Assembly: GCF_008042035.1 (NCBI RefSeq) | Contig: NZ_RDBL01000002.1 | Coordinates: 140,186-204,185, forward strand | Direction: 5' to 3' | DNA from: Streptomyces sp. col6 | Lineage (GTDB): Bacteria > Actinomycetota > Actinomycetes > Streptomycetales > Streptomycetaceae | DNA: 64,000 bases | Shown: positions 54,458 to 62,687 of the stretch, piece by piece | Layout: each line of letters begins with the position of its first letter | Numbering within the stretch: position 1 is the stretch's first letter | Notes under the pieces: generated by a model | Databases searched by the model: none | The model's input: only the letters and a program-made list of their open reading frames with translations | What the model was told of the DNA's origin: nothing | Made by a program: the position numbers and the translations under genes

Positions 54458-55090
54458 ATGAGCACTCACCGAGCCCCGGAACAGGGCAGGCCCGTCGTCG
54501 ACTTCTACTTCGACCCGGCCTGCCCGTTCGCCTGGATCACCTCCCGCTGGATGCTGGAGGTGGAGCAGCACCGCGACATCGAGCTCCGCTTCCACGTCAT
54601 GAGCCTCTACCTGCACAACACCGGCAACGAACTCCCCGACTGGTACCGGGATCTCGTCGACCGGTCGATCGGTCCCGTCCGGGTCGCCGCCGCCGCGGCC
54701 GAGGAACGCGGCGAGGAGGTCCTGCGCGACCTGTACACGGCCCTCGGCAGCCGCATCCACCAGCAGAAGAACGAGGACTTCGACGAGGTCGTCGCCCAGT
54801 CTCTCGCCGAACTGGGCCTGCCCGCGCACCTCGCGGACGCCGCGCACGACACGGCGTACGACGAGGCCGTGCGGCGCAGCCACGAGGCGGGCCAGGACCC
54901 GGAGGCGGGCGGCTACGTCGGCACACCCACCCTCCACGTCGACGGGACGGTGTGGTTCGGGCCGGTGCTGCGGGCGATCCCGCGCGGCGAGGAGGCGGCC
55001 CGGCTGTTCGACAGCTTCCGGGTGCTCTCCGGCCACGCCGACTTCTTCGAGCTCAAGCGCACCCGCACGGGCGGCATCGACGCCGGCTGA
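54458..55090 (+). CDS. DsbA-family, mycothiol-dependent reductase-like protein (Rv2466c type)
   Basis: 210 residues, thioredoxin fold with helical insert. The active site reads D-P-A-C-P-F-A near residue 23 (CPF/CPW instead of CxxC), as in mycobacterial Rv2466c, which uses mycothiol to reduce nitro compounds; G-T-P-T-L-H-V provides the cis-proline. No signal peptide, so cytosolic. Same strand as the preceding mycothiol-type gene. Ends 15 bases from the convergent chelatase. Confidence 0.85.
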   Translation: MSTHRAPEQGRPVVDFYFDPACPFAWITSRWMLEVEQHRDIELRFHVMSLYLHNTGNELPDWYRDLVDRSIGPVRVAAAAAEERGEEVLRDLYTALGSRIHQQKNEDFDEVVAQSLAELGLPAHLADAAHDTAYDEAVRRSHEAGQDPEAGGYVGTPTLHVDGTVWFGPVLRAIPRGEEAARLFDSFRVLSGHADFFELKRTRTGGIDAG

Positions 55091-55105
55091 TGCCCGCCGG
55101 CGGTT

Positions 55106-55864
55106 TCAGGCGCTGACCGCTACCGGCCGCGACGCGGTCGCGCACGCCTCGTCGTAGCGGTCCAGCAGCAGCCGGGCCAGCTCCGGGGCCGGGCCCAGCA
55201 CCCCGGCCAGCACGTCCGCGCCGGCCTCGGCCGCCCCCGCCGCGATGCGGTCCGGGAGGCGGCCGGGCGCGATCACGTACGGGGCGACCGCCACGCGGCG
55301 GGCCCCGTCGGCCCGCAGGGCCCGTACCGCGTCCTCGGTACGGGGAAGGGATGCGGAGGCGAACGCAGGCCGCACGGAACACCAACCGGTGTGCCGCAGC
55401 TCCCGCGCGATTTCAGCGATCACTGCGATCGCCTCCGGGTCTGATGAGCCCGCCGATGCCAGGACGAGCCCGGTCGAGCTTCGGTCGCCGGGGCGGACCC
55501 CGGCCTCGTACAGCCGCCGTTCCAGCGCGGCGTTCAGCAGCGGCGACGGGCCGAGGACCTCGGCCTGCCGGACCCGCAGCCGGGGCAGTGCCGCGCGGGC
55601 CTCGCGCAGCACCGCCGGGATGTCCGACTTGGCGTGGAACGCCCGGGTGAGCAGCAGCGGCAGCGCCACCACCTCGGGCGCGCCCTCCGCGGCCAGCCGC
55701 TCCAGGACCCGCGGCACGGAGGGCGCGTTGAAGTCCAGGAAGGCGGTCTCCACGCGCAGTCCCGGCCGCTGCGCCCGTACCCGTGCGGTCAGCGCGTGCA
55801 CGGTCGCGGCGTGCCGCGGGTCACGGCTGCCGTGGGCGATGACGAGGAGGACCGGAGAGGACAT
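55106..55864 (-). CDS. CbiX/SirB-type sirohydrochlorin chelatase
   Basis: 252 residues made of two similar halves. V-I-A-H-G-S-R-D-P near residue 8 (metal-binding His) and R-A-F-H-A-K-S-D-I-P near 75 are the family motifs in the first half; in the second half the matching place reads L-A-S-A-G-S-S-D-P, so only one active site is complete. It inserts Fe (siroheme) or Co into sirohydrochlorin. It is the last gene of the sulfur operon, 6 bases beyond the permease stop, so it most probably supplies siroheme to the sulfite reductase at the other end. Confidence 0.9.
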   Translation of the reverse strand: MSSPVLLVIAHGSRDPRHAATVHALTARVRAQRPGLRVETAFLDFNAPSVPRVLERLAAEGAPEVVALPLLLTRAFHAKSDIPAVLREARAALPRLRVRQAEVLGPSPLLNAALERRLYEAGVRPGDRSSTGLVLASAGSSDPEAIAVIAEIARELRHTGWCSVRPAFASASLPRTEDAVRALRADGARRVAVAPYVIAPGRLPDRIAAGAAEAGADVLAGVLGPAPELARLLLDRYDEACATASRPVAVSA

Positions 55865-55870
55865 GGGCGC

Positions 55871-56788
55871 TCAGTTCTTGACGAGGAGGCCGCGGCTGCG
55901 CAGCACCCACCGCTCCAGCGGACTGAAGATGAGCAGGTCGATGGCGATGCCGACGATCAGGATCAGGAAGATGGCGAGGAAGACCATGGACATGCTGCTG
56001 GTCTCCCGGCCCTGTTCGAGCAACTGCCCGAGACCCACGCCCAGATCGGGCGAGGAGGCGATGATCTCGGCGGCCATCAGGGAGCGCCAGGAGAACGCCC
56101 AGCCCTGCTTCAGCCCCGCCAGGTAGCCCGGCAGCGAGGCCGGGAGCACGATGTGCCAGGTGCCGCGCAGCCCCGTCGCGCCGAGCGTCTTGCCGGCCCG
56201 CAGGTACAGCGGCGGGATCTGGTCGACGCCGGCGACGAGACCGTTGGCGATCGAGGGCACGGCGCCCAGCAGGATCACCGCGTACATCATCCGGTCGTCC
56301 AGGCCCAGCCAGATGACCGCCGGCGGCACCCACGCCACCGAGGGCAGCGACTGGAGACCGGAGAGCACCGGACCGATCGCCGCGCGCACCACCTTCACGC
56401 GGGAGACCAGCAGCCCCAGCGGGGTGCCGATGACCAGCGCGAGCAGGAAGCCGAGCAGACCGCGCGAGACGCTGGTCCAGATGTAGCCGAGCAGGGTGCC
56501 CTGGGCCCAGGCGTTCGACACCTCGTCCCACACCAGGGCCGGTGAGGGCAGCTTGTAGTCGTCGGTGACCTTCGCCCAGATCAGGATCTGCCAGACGACG
56601 AGGACGAGGGCGACCGCGACGACCGGGGGGAGCACCTTCTGCACCAGCACCTGGCGGACCGGCGTGCGGCTCACCCGTACCGCGTCGAGCGCGTCGAGCC
56701 CCGCCTCCAGACCTGCCAGGTCGTGGGCGTCGTCCTTCGGCGCCCGGCCCCCGCCGGCGTCCTTGGCGGTGGTCTCAGTGCTGGCCAT
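55871..56788 (-). CDS. ABC permease, sulfonate/taurine type
   Basis: 305 residues: cytoplasmic N-terminal tail of about 50, then six helices with the loop A-G-K-T-L-G-A-T-G-L-R-G near 195 that contacts the ATPase and the family R-S-L-M-A-A-E-I-I. This belongs to the SsuC/TauC/NrtB group. The ATG at 56788 overlaps the ATPase gene end by 14 bases. Context (cys genes) favours organic sulfonates or sulfate esters over nitrate. Confidence 0.9.
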   Translation of the reverse strand: MASTETTAKDAGGGRAPKDDAHDLAGLEAGLDALDAVRVSRTPVRQVLVQKVLPPVVAVALVLVVWQILIWAKVTDDYKLPSPALVWDEVSNAWAQGTLLGYIWTSVSRGLLGFLLALVIGTPLGLLVSRVKVVRAAIGPVLSGLQSLPSVAWVPPAVIWLGLDDRMMYAVILLGAVPSIANGLVAGVDQIPPLYLRAGKTLGATGLRGTWHIVLPASLPGYLAGLKQGWAFSWRSLMAAEIIASSPDLGVGLGQLLEQGRETSSMSMVFLAIFLILIVGIAIDLLIFSPLERWVLRSRGLLVKN

Positions 56789-57566
56789 GTCGGCGGATCT
56801 CCCCACGCAGTTCTTCGGTGATCTCGACGGACAGTTCCGCGACGGCGGTGTCCTCGATACGGCGCGGCTGCTCGATGTCGACCGTCCACTCGCGGGCGAT
56901 CCGGCCGGGCCGGGACGAGAGCAGCACCACGCGCTCCGCGAGGCGCACGGCCTCGCGGACGTTGTGCGTGACGAAGAGGACGGAGACGTTGGTCTCGCGC
57001 CAGATCCGGGTCAGTTCGTCGTGCAGCACATCGCGAGTGATGGCGTCGAGCGCGGCGAACGGCTCGTCCATCAGCAGCAGCCGGCTGTCCTGGGCGAGCG
57101 CACGGGCCATCGCCACACGCTGGCGCATACCGCCGGACAGCTCGTGGACGCGCTTGCCGTACGCCCCGCCCAGGCGGATGAGTTCGAGCAGCCGCTCGGC
57201 CTCGGGGCGGCGGTCCGCGCGGGGCACGCCGCGCAGCCGCAGCGCCAGTTCGATGTTCTTGCCCGCGGTCAGCCACGGGAAGAGGGCGTGCTCCTGGAAC
57301 ATCAGGGCCGGCCGCCCGCCCGGGGTCTCGATGGACCCCGAGGAGGGGCGGTCGAGCCCGGCCACCAGGTTGAGCAGAGTGGATTTGCCGCAGCCGGAAG
57401 CTCCCAGGAGGGTGACGAACTCGCCCGGAGCGACATCGAGTGTGATGTCGTCCAGGACGAGCTGCTGCCCCTGAGGCCCGCCGAAGGACTTCGAGACGTG
57501 GTCGATCCGGGCCGCGTGCCCGACCGCCGTACGGTCCTCGGCCTTGGTGAGCGTGGTCGTCGCCAT
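56775..57566 (-). CDS. ABC ATPase, sulfonate/taurine type
   Basis: 263 residues. Walker A G-A-S-G-C-G-K-S-T, Q-E-H-A-L-F-P-W, signature L-S-G-G-M-R-Q-R, Walker B L-L-L-M-D-E-P-F-A-A-L-D and switch T-H-N, all intact, SsuB-like. The ATG at 57566 has AGGAGG eight bases upstream; the GTG three codons earlier would sit in that site. 37 bases behind the binding-protein gene. Confidence 0.93.
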   Translation of the reverse strand: MATTTLTKAEDRTAVGHAARIDHVSKSFGGPQGQQLVLDDITLDVAPGEFVTLLGASGCGKSTLLNLVAGLDRPSSGSIETPGGRPALMFQEHALFPWLTAGKNIELALRLRGVPRADRRPEAERLLELIRLGGAYGKRVHELSGGMRQRVAMARALAQDSRLLLMDEPFAALDAITRDVLHDELTRIWRETNVSVLFVTHNVREAVRLAERVVLLSSRPGRIAREWTVDIEQPRRIEDTAVAELSVEITEELRGEIRRHGQH

Positions 57567-57603
57567 GGTCGTCACCTCCTGGGAGATCCTGGAACGGTCG
57601 GTG

Positions 57604-58719
57604 TTACTTGACGCCGAGGCCGGCGTCGTCGACCGCGGGCTTGCCCGCGGCCTTCAGGACCTTGTTGAGCGGCTTCAGGTCGTAGATGCCGGTCAGGTCG
57701 GTCTCGTCCAGCAGGCCCGCCTTCACGGCGTGCTTGGCCTCCGTGTCGAGGGTGGCCGCCAGCGGGTCGTCGATGAACTCGATCGACTCCCATGCCGGGT
57801 CGATGACGTCGGCCGGAAGCTCCTTGCCGGACAGCGTCTTGAGCGCCGCGTTCGCGGACGCCTTCGCCTTGTCCGGGTTGGCCTTGATCCAGGCGTTGGT
57901 GTTGACCGAACCGCGCAGCACGGCCTCGACCACGTCCGGGTGCTCGGCGAGGAACTTCTGCGACACGATGATGTTCGTGATCACGAACTTGTCGTCCGGC
58001 CAGAGCTTCCGCTCGTCGAGGAGGACCTTGGCCCCCTGCGCGACCAGCTTGGACGCGGTCGGCTCGGGGGCCCACGCGCCGTCGATGGAGCCGGAACGGT
58101 AGGCGTCCGGGGTCACCTTGTTGTCGGTGCGGACGACGGAGACATCGCCCTTGCCGCTCTGCGCGTCGACCTTCCAGCCCTTCTCGGAGACCCAGTTGAG
58201 GAACGCCACGTCCTGGGTGTTGCCGAGCTGCGGGGTCGCGATCTTCTTGCCCTTGAGGTCGTCGAGGGTCTTGATCTTCTTCGGGTTGACGACCAGCTTC
58301 ACCCCGCCGGAGGCCGCGCCGCCGATGATGCGCAGGCTCTTGCCCTTGGACTTGGCGAAGCCGTTGATGGAGGGCGAGGGGCCGATGAAGCCGATGTCGA
58401 TCGAGCCCGCGTTGAGCGCCTCGATCTCGGAGGGGCCCGCGTTGAAGGTCGAGGGCTTGACCGTCGTCCCCCCGAGCTCCTTGGCGATGATGCCTTCCTG
58501 GATGCCGACCAGAGCGGTGGCGTGCGTGAGGTTCGGGAAGTACCCGATCTTCACGGTGTCCGCCGAGAGCTTCTTCCCGCCGGAGGACGTGTTCGCCGTC
58601 TTGGCGTCGTCGTCCTTCGCCTCGGAGCCGTAGCCGCAGGCGGTGAGCGCCACGGCGAGCAGCGGCAGGGCGGCGGCAGCGGTGAGGCTGCGGCGCAGGG
58701 TGGTACGGGTGGCAGGCAC
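57604..58719 (-). CDS. Sulfonate-type substrate-binding lipoprotein
   Basis: 371 residues. Signal peptide with lipobox A-L-T-A-C near residue 27; mature NMT1/SsuA-like fold: K-I-G-Y-F-P-N-L-T-H-A near 57, N-A-G-P-S-E-I-E-A near 90, G-A-W-A-P-E-P-T-A-S near 200. The GTG at 58719 is chosen as start, with GAGAGGA about 9 bases before it; an in-frame GTG at 58752 would lengthen the signal. The leader holds two possible short peptides and a hairpin. Confidence 0.92.
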   Translation of the reverse strand: MPATRTTLRRSLTAAAALPLLAVALTACGYGSEAKDDDAKTANTSSGGKKLSADTVKIGYFPNLTHATALVGIQEGIIAKELGGTTVKPSTFNAGPSEIEALNAGSIDIGFIGPSPSINGFAKSKGKSLRIIGGAASGGVKLVVNPKKIKTLDDLKGKKIATPQLGNTQDVAFLNWVSEKGWKVDAQSGKGDVSVVRTDNKVTPDAYRSGSIDGAWAPEPTASKLVAQGAKVLLDERKLWPDDKFVITNIIVSQKFLAEHPDVVEAVLRGSVNTNAWIKANPDKAKASANAALKTLSGKELPADVIDPAWESIEFIDDPLAATLDTEAKHAVKAGLLDETDLTGIYDLKPLNKVLKAAGKPAVDDAGLGVK

Positions 58720-58754
58720 GGGAGGCTTTCCTCTCGTTGGCCCGGTGCTCACGA

Positions 58755-58770
58755 CCCCGTCATCACGGGG
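58755..58770 (-). promoter_or_regulatory. Small perfect hairpin at the leader-peptide stop, before the sulfonate ABC genes
   Basis: CCCCGT and ACGGGG form a 6-bp stem with loop CATC. Read on the minus strand, the stop codon of a 36-codon open frame lies in the loop and stem, and the binding-protein start is 36 bases further on. The arrangement fits attenuation or ribosome-dependent control. Confidence 0.35.
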
Positions 58771-58873
58771 AAGCGGCCGGGAAGTCGGCAGGTCTTCGTC
58801 TGAACAGGCGGTGCGTGCGGTGCTGGTGGTGCTGCCGGGCGCGCAGGCAGTGCGCGTACGTCATCGCGCACAT
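58763..58873 (-). CDS. Possible His/Arg/Cys-rich leader peptide (36 residues)
   Basis: Open frame from ATG 58873 (another ATG at 58864) to TGA at 58763. It contains two cysteines early, five histidines and eight arginines in the middle, unlike random frames. It precedes the sulfonate-binding gene and ends inside a small hairpin. Short Cys- or basic-residue-rich peptides often precede actinobacterial sulfur genes; whether this is one is inference. Ribosome site weak. Confidence 0.35.
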   Translation of the reverse strand: MCAMTYAHCLRARQHHQHRTHRLFRRRPADFPAASP

Positions 58874-58962
58874 CGCCCGACACCGCCCTGACCGCTGCCG
58901 AGGGCGCCGCTGCCGACACGGCCGCCCTCCTTCGCGAAGGTCGAGAAGAAGTCGATGCTCAT
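58861..58962 (-). CDS. Possible 33-residue peptide coupled to cysN
   Basis: ATG overlaps the cysN stop (TGATG), with GGAG at the end of cysN about 11 bases upstream, so translation could continue directly from cysN. It begins M-S-I-D-F-F-S-T-F and becomes Gly/Ser-rich. Function unknown; it could simply be a coupling frame that keeps ribosomes on the leader. Confidence 0.35.
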   Translation of the reverse strand: MSIDFFSTFAKEGGRVGSGALGSGQGGVGRCAR

Positions 58963-60293
58963 CAGAAGTCCCACTCCGCGTCGTCGTCCGCGGCCGGCGC
59001 TTCCTCGGCGGCGGCGAACGAGGCGCCCGCCATGCCCGCCGACAGCGTGGTGCCGTCCGCCGGGTCGATCAGCAGGAAGGAACCGGTGCGGCGCGAGTCG
59101 GCGTAGGCGTCGAGCGCGAGCGGCTCGGCGGTACGGACCACGACCCGGCCGATGTCGTTGGCGACGAGCTTGCCCGGGGCCGGGTGCTGCGAGAGGTCGT
59201 CCAGCGTCAGCCGCGAGGGGATGTCCTTGACGATCGCCTTGACCGTGCGCGTGGTGTGCTTGAGCAGCACCCGCCGGCCCACGGTGAGCGGTTCGTCCGC
59301 CACGTGGCAGACGGTCGCCTCGACGTCCTGCGTGACCGCCGGGGCGTCGCCCGACGGGGCGATGAGGTCGCCGCGCGAGACGTCGATGTCGTCCGAGAGC
59401 CGCAGGGTCACCGACTGGGGCGCCCACGCGATGTCCACGCTGTCCCCGAGGAGGTCGATGCCCTCGATCGTGGAGGTACGGCCCGAGGGCAGTACGGTGA
59501 CGGACTCGCCGACCCGGAACACACCGGCGGCGATCTGGCCCGCGTACCCCCGGTAGTCGGGGTGCTCGGCGGTCTGCGGCCGGATCACGTACTGAACCGG
59601 GAAGCGGGCGTGGCAGCCGGTCAGGTCGTGGCTGACCGGGACCGTCTCCAGGTGCTCCAGGACGGTCGGCCCGCCGTACCAGTCCATGTGCGCGGACGGC
59701 TCCACGACGTTGTCGCCGGCCAGCGCGGAGATCGGGATCGCGGTGATCTCGGGGACCCCGAGGGAGGCCGCGTACGCGGTGAACTCCTCGGCTATCGCGG
59801 CGAACACCGGCTCCGCGTAGTCCACCAGGTCCATCTTGTTGACGGCCAGCACCACGTGCGGGACGCGCAGCAGCGCGGCGACCGCGGCGTGCCGGCGGGT
59901 CTGCTCGACGACCCCGTTGCGGGCGTCGACCAGGACCACGGCCAGCTCGGCGGTGGAGGCGCCGGTGACCATGTTGCGGGTGTACTGCACATGGCCCGGG
60001 GTGTCGGCGAGGATGAACCGGCGCCGGGGCGTGGCGAAGTAGCGGTAGGCGACATCGATGGTGATGCCCTGCTCGCGCTCGGCGCGCAGCCCGTCGGTCA
60101 GCAGTGCCAGGTCCGGCGCCTCCTGGCCGCGGTTGCGCGAGGCGTGCTCGACGGCCTCCAGCTGGTCGGTGAGGACCGACTTGGAGTCGTGCAGCAGCCG
60201 TCCCACGAGGGTGGACTTGCCGTCGTCGACGGACCCGGCGGTGGCGAAGCGCAGCAGGGTGGTGGCGCTCAACTGCTCAGCTGTGGTGGTCAT
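58962..60293 (-). CDS. cysN: Sulfate adenylyltransferase subunit 1 (GTPase)
   Basis: 443 residues, EF-Tu-like: G-S-V-D-D-G-K-S-T (G1), D-T-P-G-H (G3), N-K-M-D (G4), then two beta-barrel domains. With CysD it makes adenosine 5'-phosphosulfate; GTP hydrolysis drives the reaction. No fused APS-kinase domain, consistent with a separate cysC here. It begins 1 base after the cysD stop. Confidence 0.96.
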   Translation of the reverse strand: MTTTAEQLSATTLLRFATAGSVDDGKSTLVGRLLHDSKSVLTDQLEAVEHASRNRGQEAPDLALLTDGLRAEREQGITIDVAYRYFATPRRRFILADTPGHVQYTRNMVTGASTAELAVVLVDARNGVVEQTRRHAAVAALLRVPHVVLAVNKMDLVDYAEPVFAAIAEEFTAYAASLGVPEITAIPISALAGDNVVEPSAHMDWYGGPTVLEHLETVPVSHDLTGCHARFPVQYVIRPQTAEHPDYRGYAGQIAAGVFRVGESVTVLPSGRTSTIEGIDLLGDSVDIAWAPQSVTLRLSDDIDVSRGDLIAPSGDAPAVTQDVEATVCHVADEPLTVGRRVLLKHTTRTVKAIVKDIPSRLTLDDLSQHPAPGKLVANDIGRVVVRTAEPLALDAYADSRRTGSFLLIDPADGTTLSAGMAGASFAAAEEAPAADDDAEWDF

Positions 60294-61229
60294 TTAGAAG
60301 TACCCCTCGCGCTTACGGTCTTCCATCGCGGCCTCGGACATCTTGTCGTCGGCGCGGGTCGCGCCCCGCTCGGTGAGCCGGGAGGCGGCGATCTCGGTGA
60401 TCACGGCGTCCAGCGTGGTGGCGTCGGAGTCGACGGCGCCGGTGCAGGACATGTCACCGACCGTGCGGTAGCGCACCTGCCGGGTCTCCGTCTTCTCGTG
60501 CTCCTTCGGCCCGCCCCAGTCGCCCGCGGTCAGCCACATGCCGTTGCGGTTGAACACCTCGCGCTCGTGGGCGAAGTAGATCTCCGGCAGCGCGATGCCC
60601 TCGCGCTCGATGTACTGCCAGACGTCCAGCTCGGTCCAGTTGGAGATCGGGAAGACCCGGACGTGCTCACCGGGGGCGTGCCGGCCGTTGTACAGCTGCC
60701 ACAGCTCGGGGCGCTGGCGGCGCGGGTCCCACTGGGAGAACTCGTCACGCAGCGAGAAGACCCGCTCCTTGGCGCGCGCCTTCTCCTCGTCGCGCCGGCC
60801 GCCGCCGAACACGGCGTCGAAGCGGTGCTGCTGGATGGCCTCGGTCAGCGGCACGGTCTGCAGCGGGTTGCGGGTGCCGTCCGGGCGCTCGCGGAGCTTG
60901 CCGGCGTCGATGTACTCCTGGACGGAGGCGACGTGCAGGCGCAGCCCGTGCTCGGCGACCACGCGGTCGCGGTACTCCAGGACCTCGGGGAAGTTGTGCC
61001 CGGTGTCCACGTGCAGCAGGGCGAACGGCACCGGCGCGGGCGCGAACGCCTTGAGCGCCAGGTGCAGCATCAGGATCGAGTCCTTGCCGCCGGAGAAGAG
61101 GATCACCGGCCGCTCGAACTCGCCCGCCACCTCGCGGAAGATGTGCACCGCCTCGGACTCCAGCGAGTCCAGGTGGCTCAGCGCGTACGGATTGTCGGTG
61201 CCTTCCGACACGGTCGCGACGGTCGTCAT
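60294..61229 (-). CDS. cysD: Sulfate adenylyltransferase subunit 2
   Basis: 311 residues, PP-loop ATP pyrophosphatase fold with F-S-G-G-K-D-S-I-L near 50, H-V-D-T-G-H-N-F near 80 and G-G-G-R-R-D-E-E-K near 145. It transfers AMP from ATP to sulfate. The ATG overlaps the cysC stop by four bases (ATGA); cysN follows directly. Confidence 0.97.
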   Translation of the reverse strand: MTTVATVSEGTDNPYALSHLDSLESEAVHIFREVAGEFERPVILFSGGKDSILMLHLALKAFAPAPVPFALLHVDTGHNFPEVLEYRDRVVAEHGLRLHVASVQEYIDAGKLRERPDGTRNPLQTVPLTEAIQQHRFDAVFGGGRRDEEKARAKERVFSLRDEFSQWDPRRQRPELWQLYNGRHAPGEHVRVFPISNWTELDVWQYIEREGIALPEIYFAHEREVFNRNGMWLTAGDWGGPKEHEKTETRQVRYRTVGDMSCTGAVDSDATTLDAVITEIAASRLTERGATRADDKMSEAAMEDRKREGYF

Positions 61230-61771
61230 GCCGCACCCCTCTCGCTCAGCAGCGCGTACAGCTCCGCCGCGGACTCCTGGACGGTCTGGCGGTGCGACTC
61301 GATGCGCAGATCGGGCGACTCGGGAGCCTCGTAGGGGTCGTCCACCCCGGTGAGCCCGGATATCTCGCCCGCCGCCTGCTTGGCGTACAGACCCTTCACA
61401 TCGCGCTCCGAGCACACCTCGACCGGAGTGGCGACGTGCACCTCCAGATACGCGGTGCCCTCGGCCTGGTGGCGCTTGCGGACGGCGTCCCGGCTGTCCG
61501 CGTACGGGGCGATGACCGGGACCAGGACTTTGACGCCGTTGGCCGCCAGCAGTTCGGCGACGAAGCCGATCCGCTGCACGTTGGTGTGCCGGTCCTCGCG
61601 GGAGAAGCCGAGGCCCGCGGAGAGGAACTCGCGGATCTCGTCGCCGTCGAGCACCTCCACCCGGTGGCCCTCGCCGCGCAGCCGCCCGGCCAGTTCGTAG
61701 GCGATGGTGGTCTTGCCGGCGCTCGGCAGACCGGTCAGCCAGACGGTGGCTCCCGTCTCCGTCACGCTCAT
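61226..61771 (-). CDS. cysC: Adenylylsulfate kinase
   Basis: 181 residues. P-loop G-L-P-S-A-G-K-T-T near 13-21, D-G-D-E-I-R near 43, D-R-x-x-N-x-x-R substrate loop and V-C-x-x-R-D-V-K-G-L-Y. It phosphorylates APS to PAPS. The ATG at 61771 has CAGGAG six bases upstream; an ATG at 61795 overlapping the cysH stop would add 8 residues. It coexists with an APS-type CysH, so PAPS is probably needed for sulfation rather than reduction. Confidence 0.95.
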   Translation of the reverse strand: MSVTETGATVWLTGLPSAGKTTIAYELAGRLRGEGHRVEVLDGDEIREFLSAGLGFSREDRHTNVQRIGFVAELLAANGVKVLVPVIAPYADSRDAVRKRHQAEGTAYLEVHVATPVEVCSERDVKGLYAKQAAGEISGLTGVDDPYEAPESPDLRIESHRQTVQESAAELYALLSERGAA

Positions 61772-61794
61772 CGAAGTCTCCTGATCAGTCGTCA

Positions 61795-62511
61795 TCAGCC
61801 GTGCAGCCCGCACTCGGTCTTGCCTCGCCCGGCCCAGCGGCCGGCCCGTACGTCCTCGCCCTCCAGCACCCGGCGGGTGCAGGGCGCGCAGCCCACCGAA
61901 GGGTAACCGTCCATCAGAAGCGGGTTGGTGAGCACCCCGTGCTCCGCGACGTAGGCGTCCACGTCGTCCTGCGTCCAGCGGGCGATCGGCGAGATCTTCA
62001 CCTTCCGTCGCTTCTCGTCCCAGCCGACCACCGGGGTGTTCGCGCGGGTCGGGGAATCGTCGCGGCGCAGCCCGGTCGCCCAGGCGGCGTACGCGGTCAG
62101 GCCCTCTTCCAGGGGCTCGACCTTGCGCAGCCTGCAGCAGAGGTCGGGGTCGCGGTCGTGCAGCTTCGGCCCGTACTCGGCGTCCTGCTCGGCGACCGTC
62201 TGACGCGGGGTCAGCGTGATGACGTGGACGTCCATCACAGCGTCCACCGCGTCCCGCGTCCCGATGGTCTCCTCGAAGTGGTAGCCGGTGTCCAGGAAAA
62301 CCACGTCCACGCCGGGCATCGCCCGGGAGGCGAGGTGGGCGACGACCGCGTCCTCCATCGAGGAGGTGACGCAGAACCGGGGGCCGAAGGTCTCGGCCGC
62401 CCACGTGAGGATGTCGAGCGCGGAGGAGTCCTCCAGCTCGCGCCCGGCCCGCTCGGCGAGCTCCCGCAGCTCCTCGTCGGTGAGCGTCTCGATATTCTGA
62501 GTGGCCGTCAT
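61795..62511 (-). CDS. cysH: Adenylylsulfate (APS) reductase, iron-sulfur type
   Basis: 238 residues. V-T-S-S-M-E-D-A near 48 and F-L-D-T-G-Y-H near 72 form the nucleotide site. The two cysteine pairs C125-C126 and C208/C211 that hold a [4Fe-4S] cluster in APS reductases are present, and the catalytic C234 lies in the final E-C-G-L-H-G. PAPS-only enzymes lack the cluster pairs, so this enzyme should reduce APS to sulfite. ATGA overlap with the upstream zinc-ribbon gene. Confidence 0.95.
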   Translation of the reverse strand: MTATQNIETLTDEELRELAERAGRELEDSSALDILTWAAETFGPRFCVTSSMEDAVVAHLASRAMPGVDVVFLDTGYHFEETIGTRDAVDAVMDVHVITLTPRQTVAEQDAEYGPKLHDRDPDLCCRLRKVEPLEEGLTAYAAWATGLRRDDSPTRANTPVVGWDEKRRKVKISPIARWTQDDVDAYVAEHGVLTNPLLMDGYPSVGCAPCTRRVLEGEDVRAGRWAGRGKTECGLHG

Positions 62512-62687
62512 ATCTCGTCCCCTCCAACGTCGTTGGGCTTCAGTCCCCGGCTCAGCAGGCCCAGGAACTTCAGCTGGAACGCACGATTGCAGGAGGCGCA
62601 TTCCCACGCTCCGTGCCCGGCCTCGTGCGGGCGCAGGTCCTCTTCGCCGCAGTAGGGGCAGTGGAACGGCGCGGCGCGCCCGCTCAT
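62508..62687 (-). CDS. Small zinc-ribbon protein between sulfite reductase and cysH
   Basis: 59 residues. F-H-C-P-Y-C near 9-12 and E-C-A-S-C near 29-33 make a Cys4 zinc ribbon; the remainder is a short basic helix (Q-L-K-F-L-G-L-L-S-R-G-L-K-P). Its ATG lies just upstream of the reductase stop (ATGA) and its stop overlaps cysH, so it is tightly coupled to both. Similar small genes occur at this place in other streptomycetes; its role (electron transfer partner, regulator or assembly factor) is unknown. Confidence 0.85.
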   Translation of the reverse strand: MSGRAAPFHCPYCGEEDLRPHEAGHGAWECASCNRAFQLKFLGLLSRGLKPNDVGGDEI

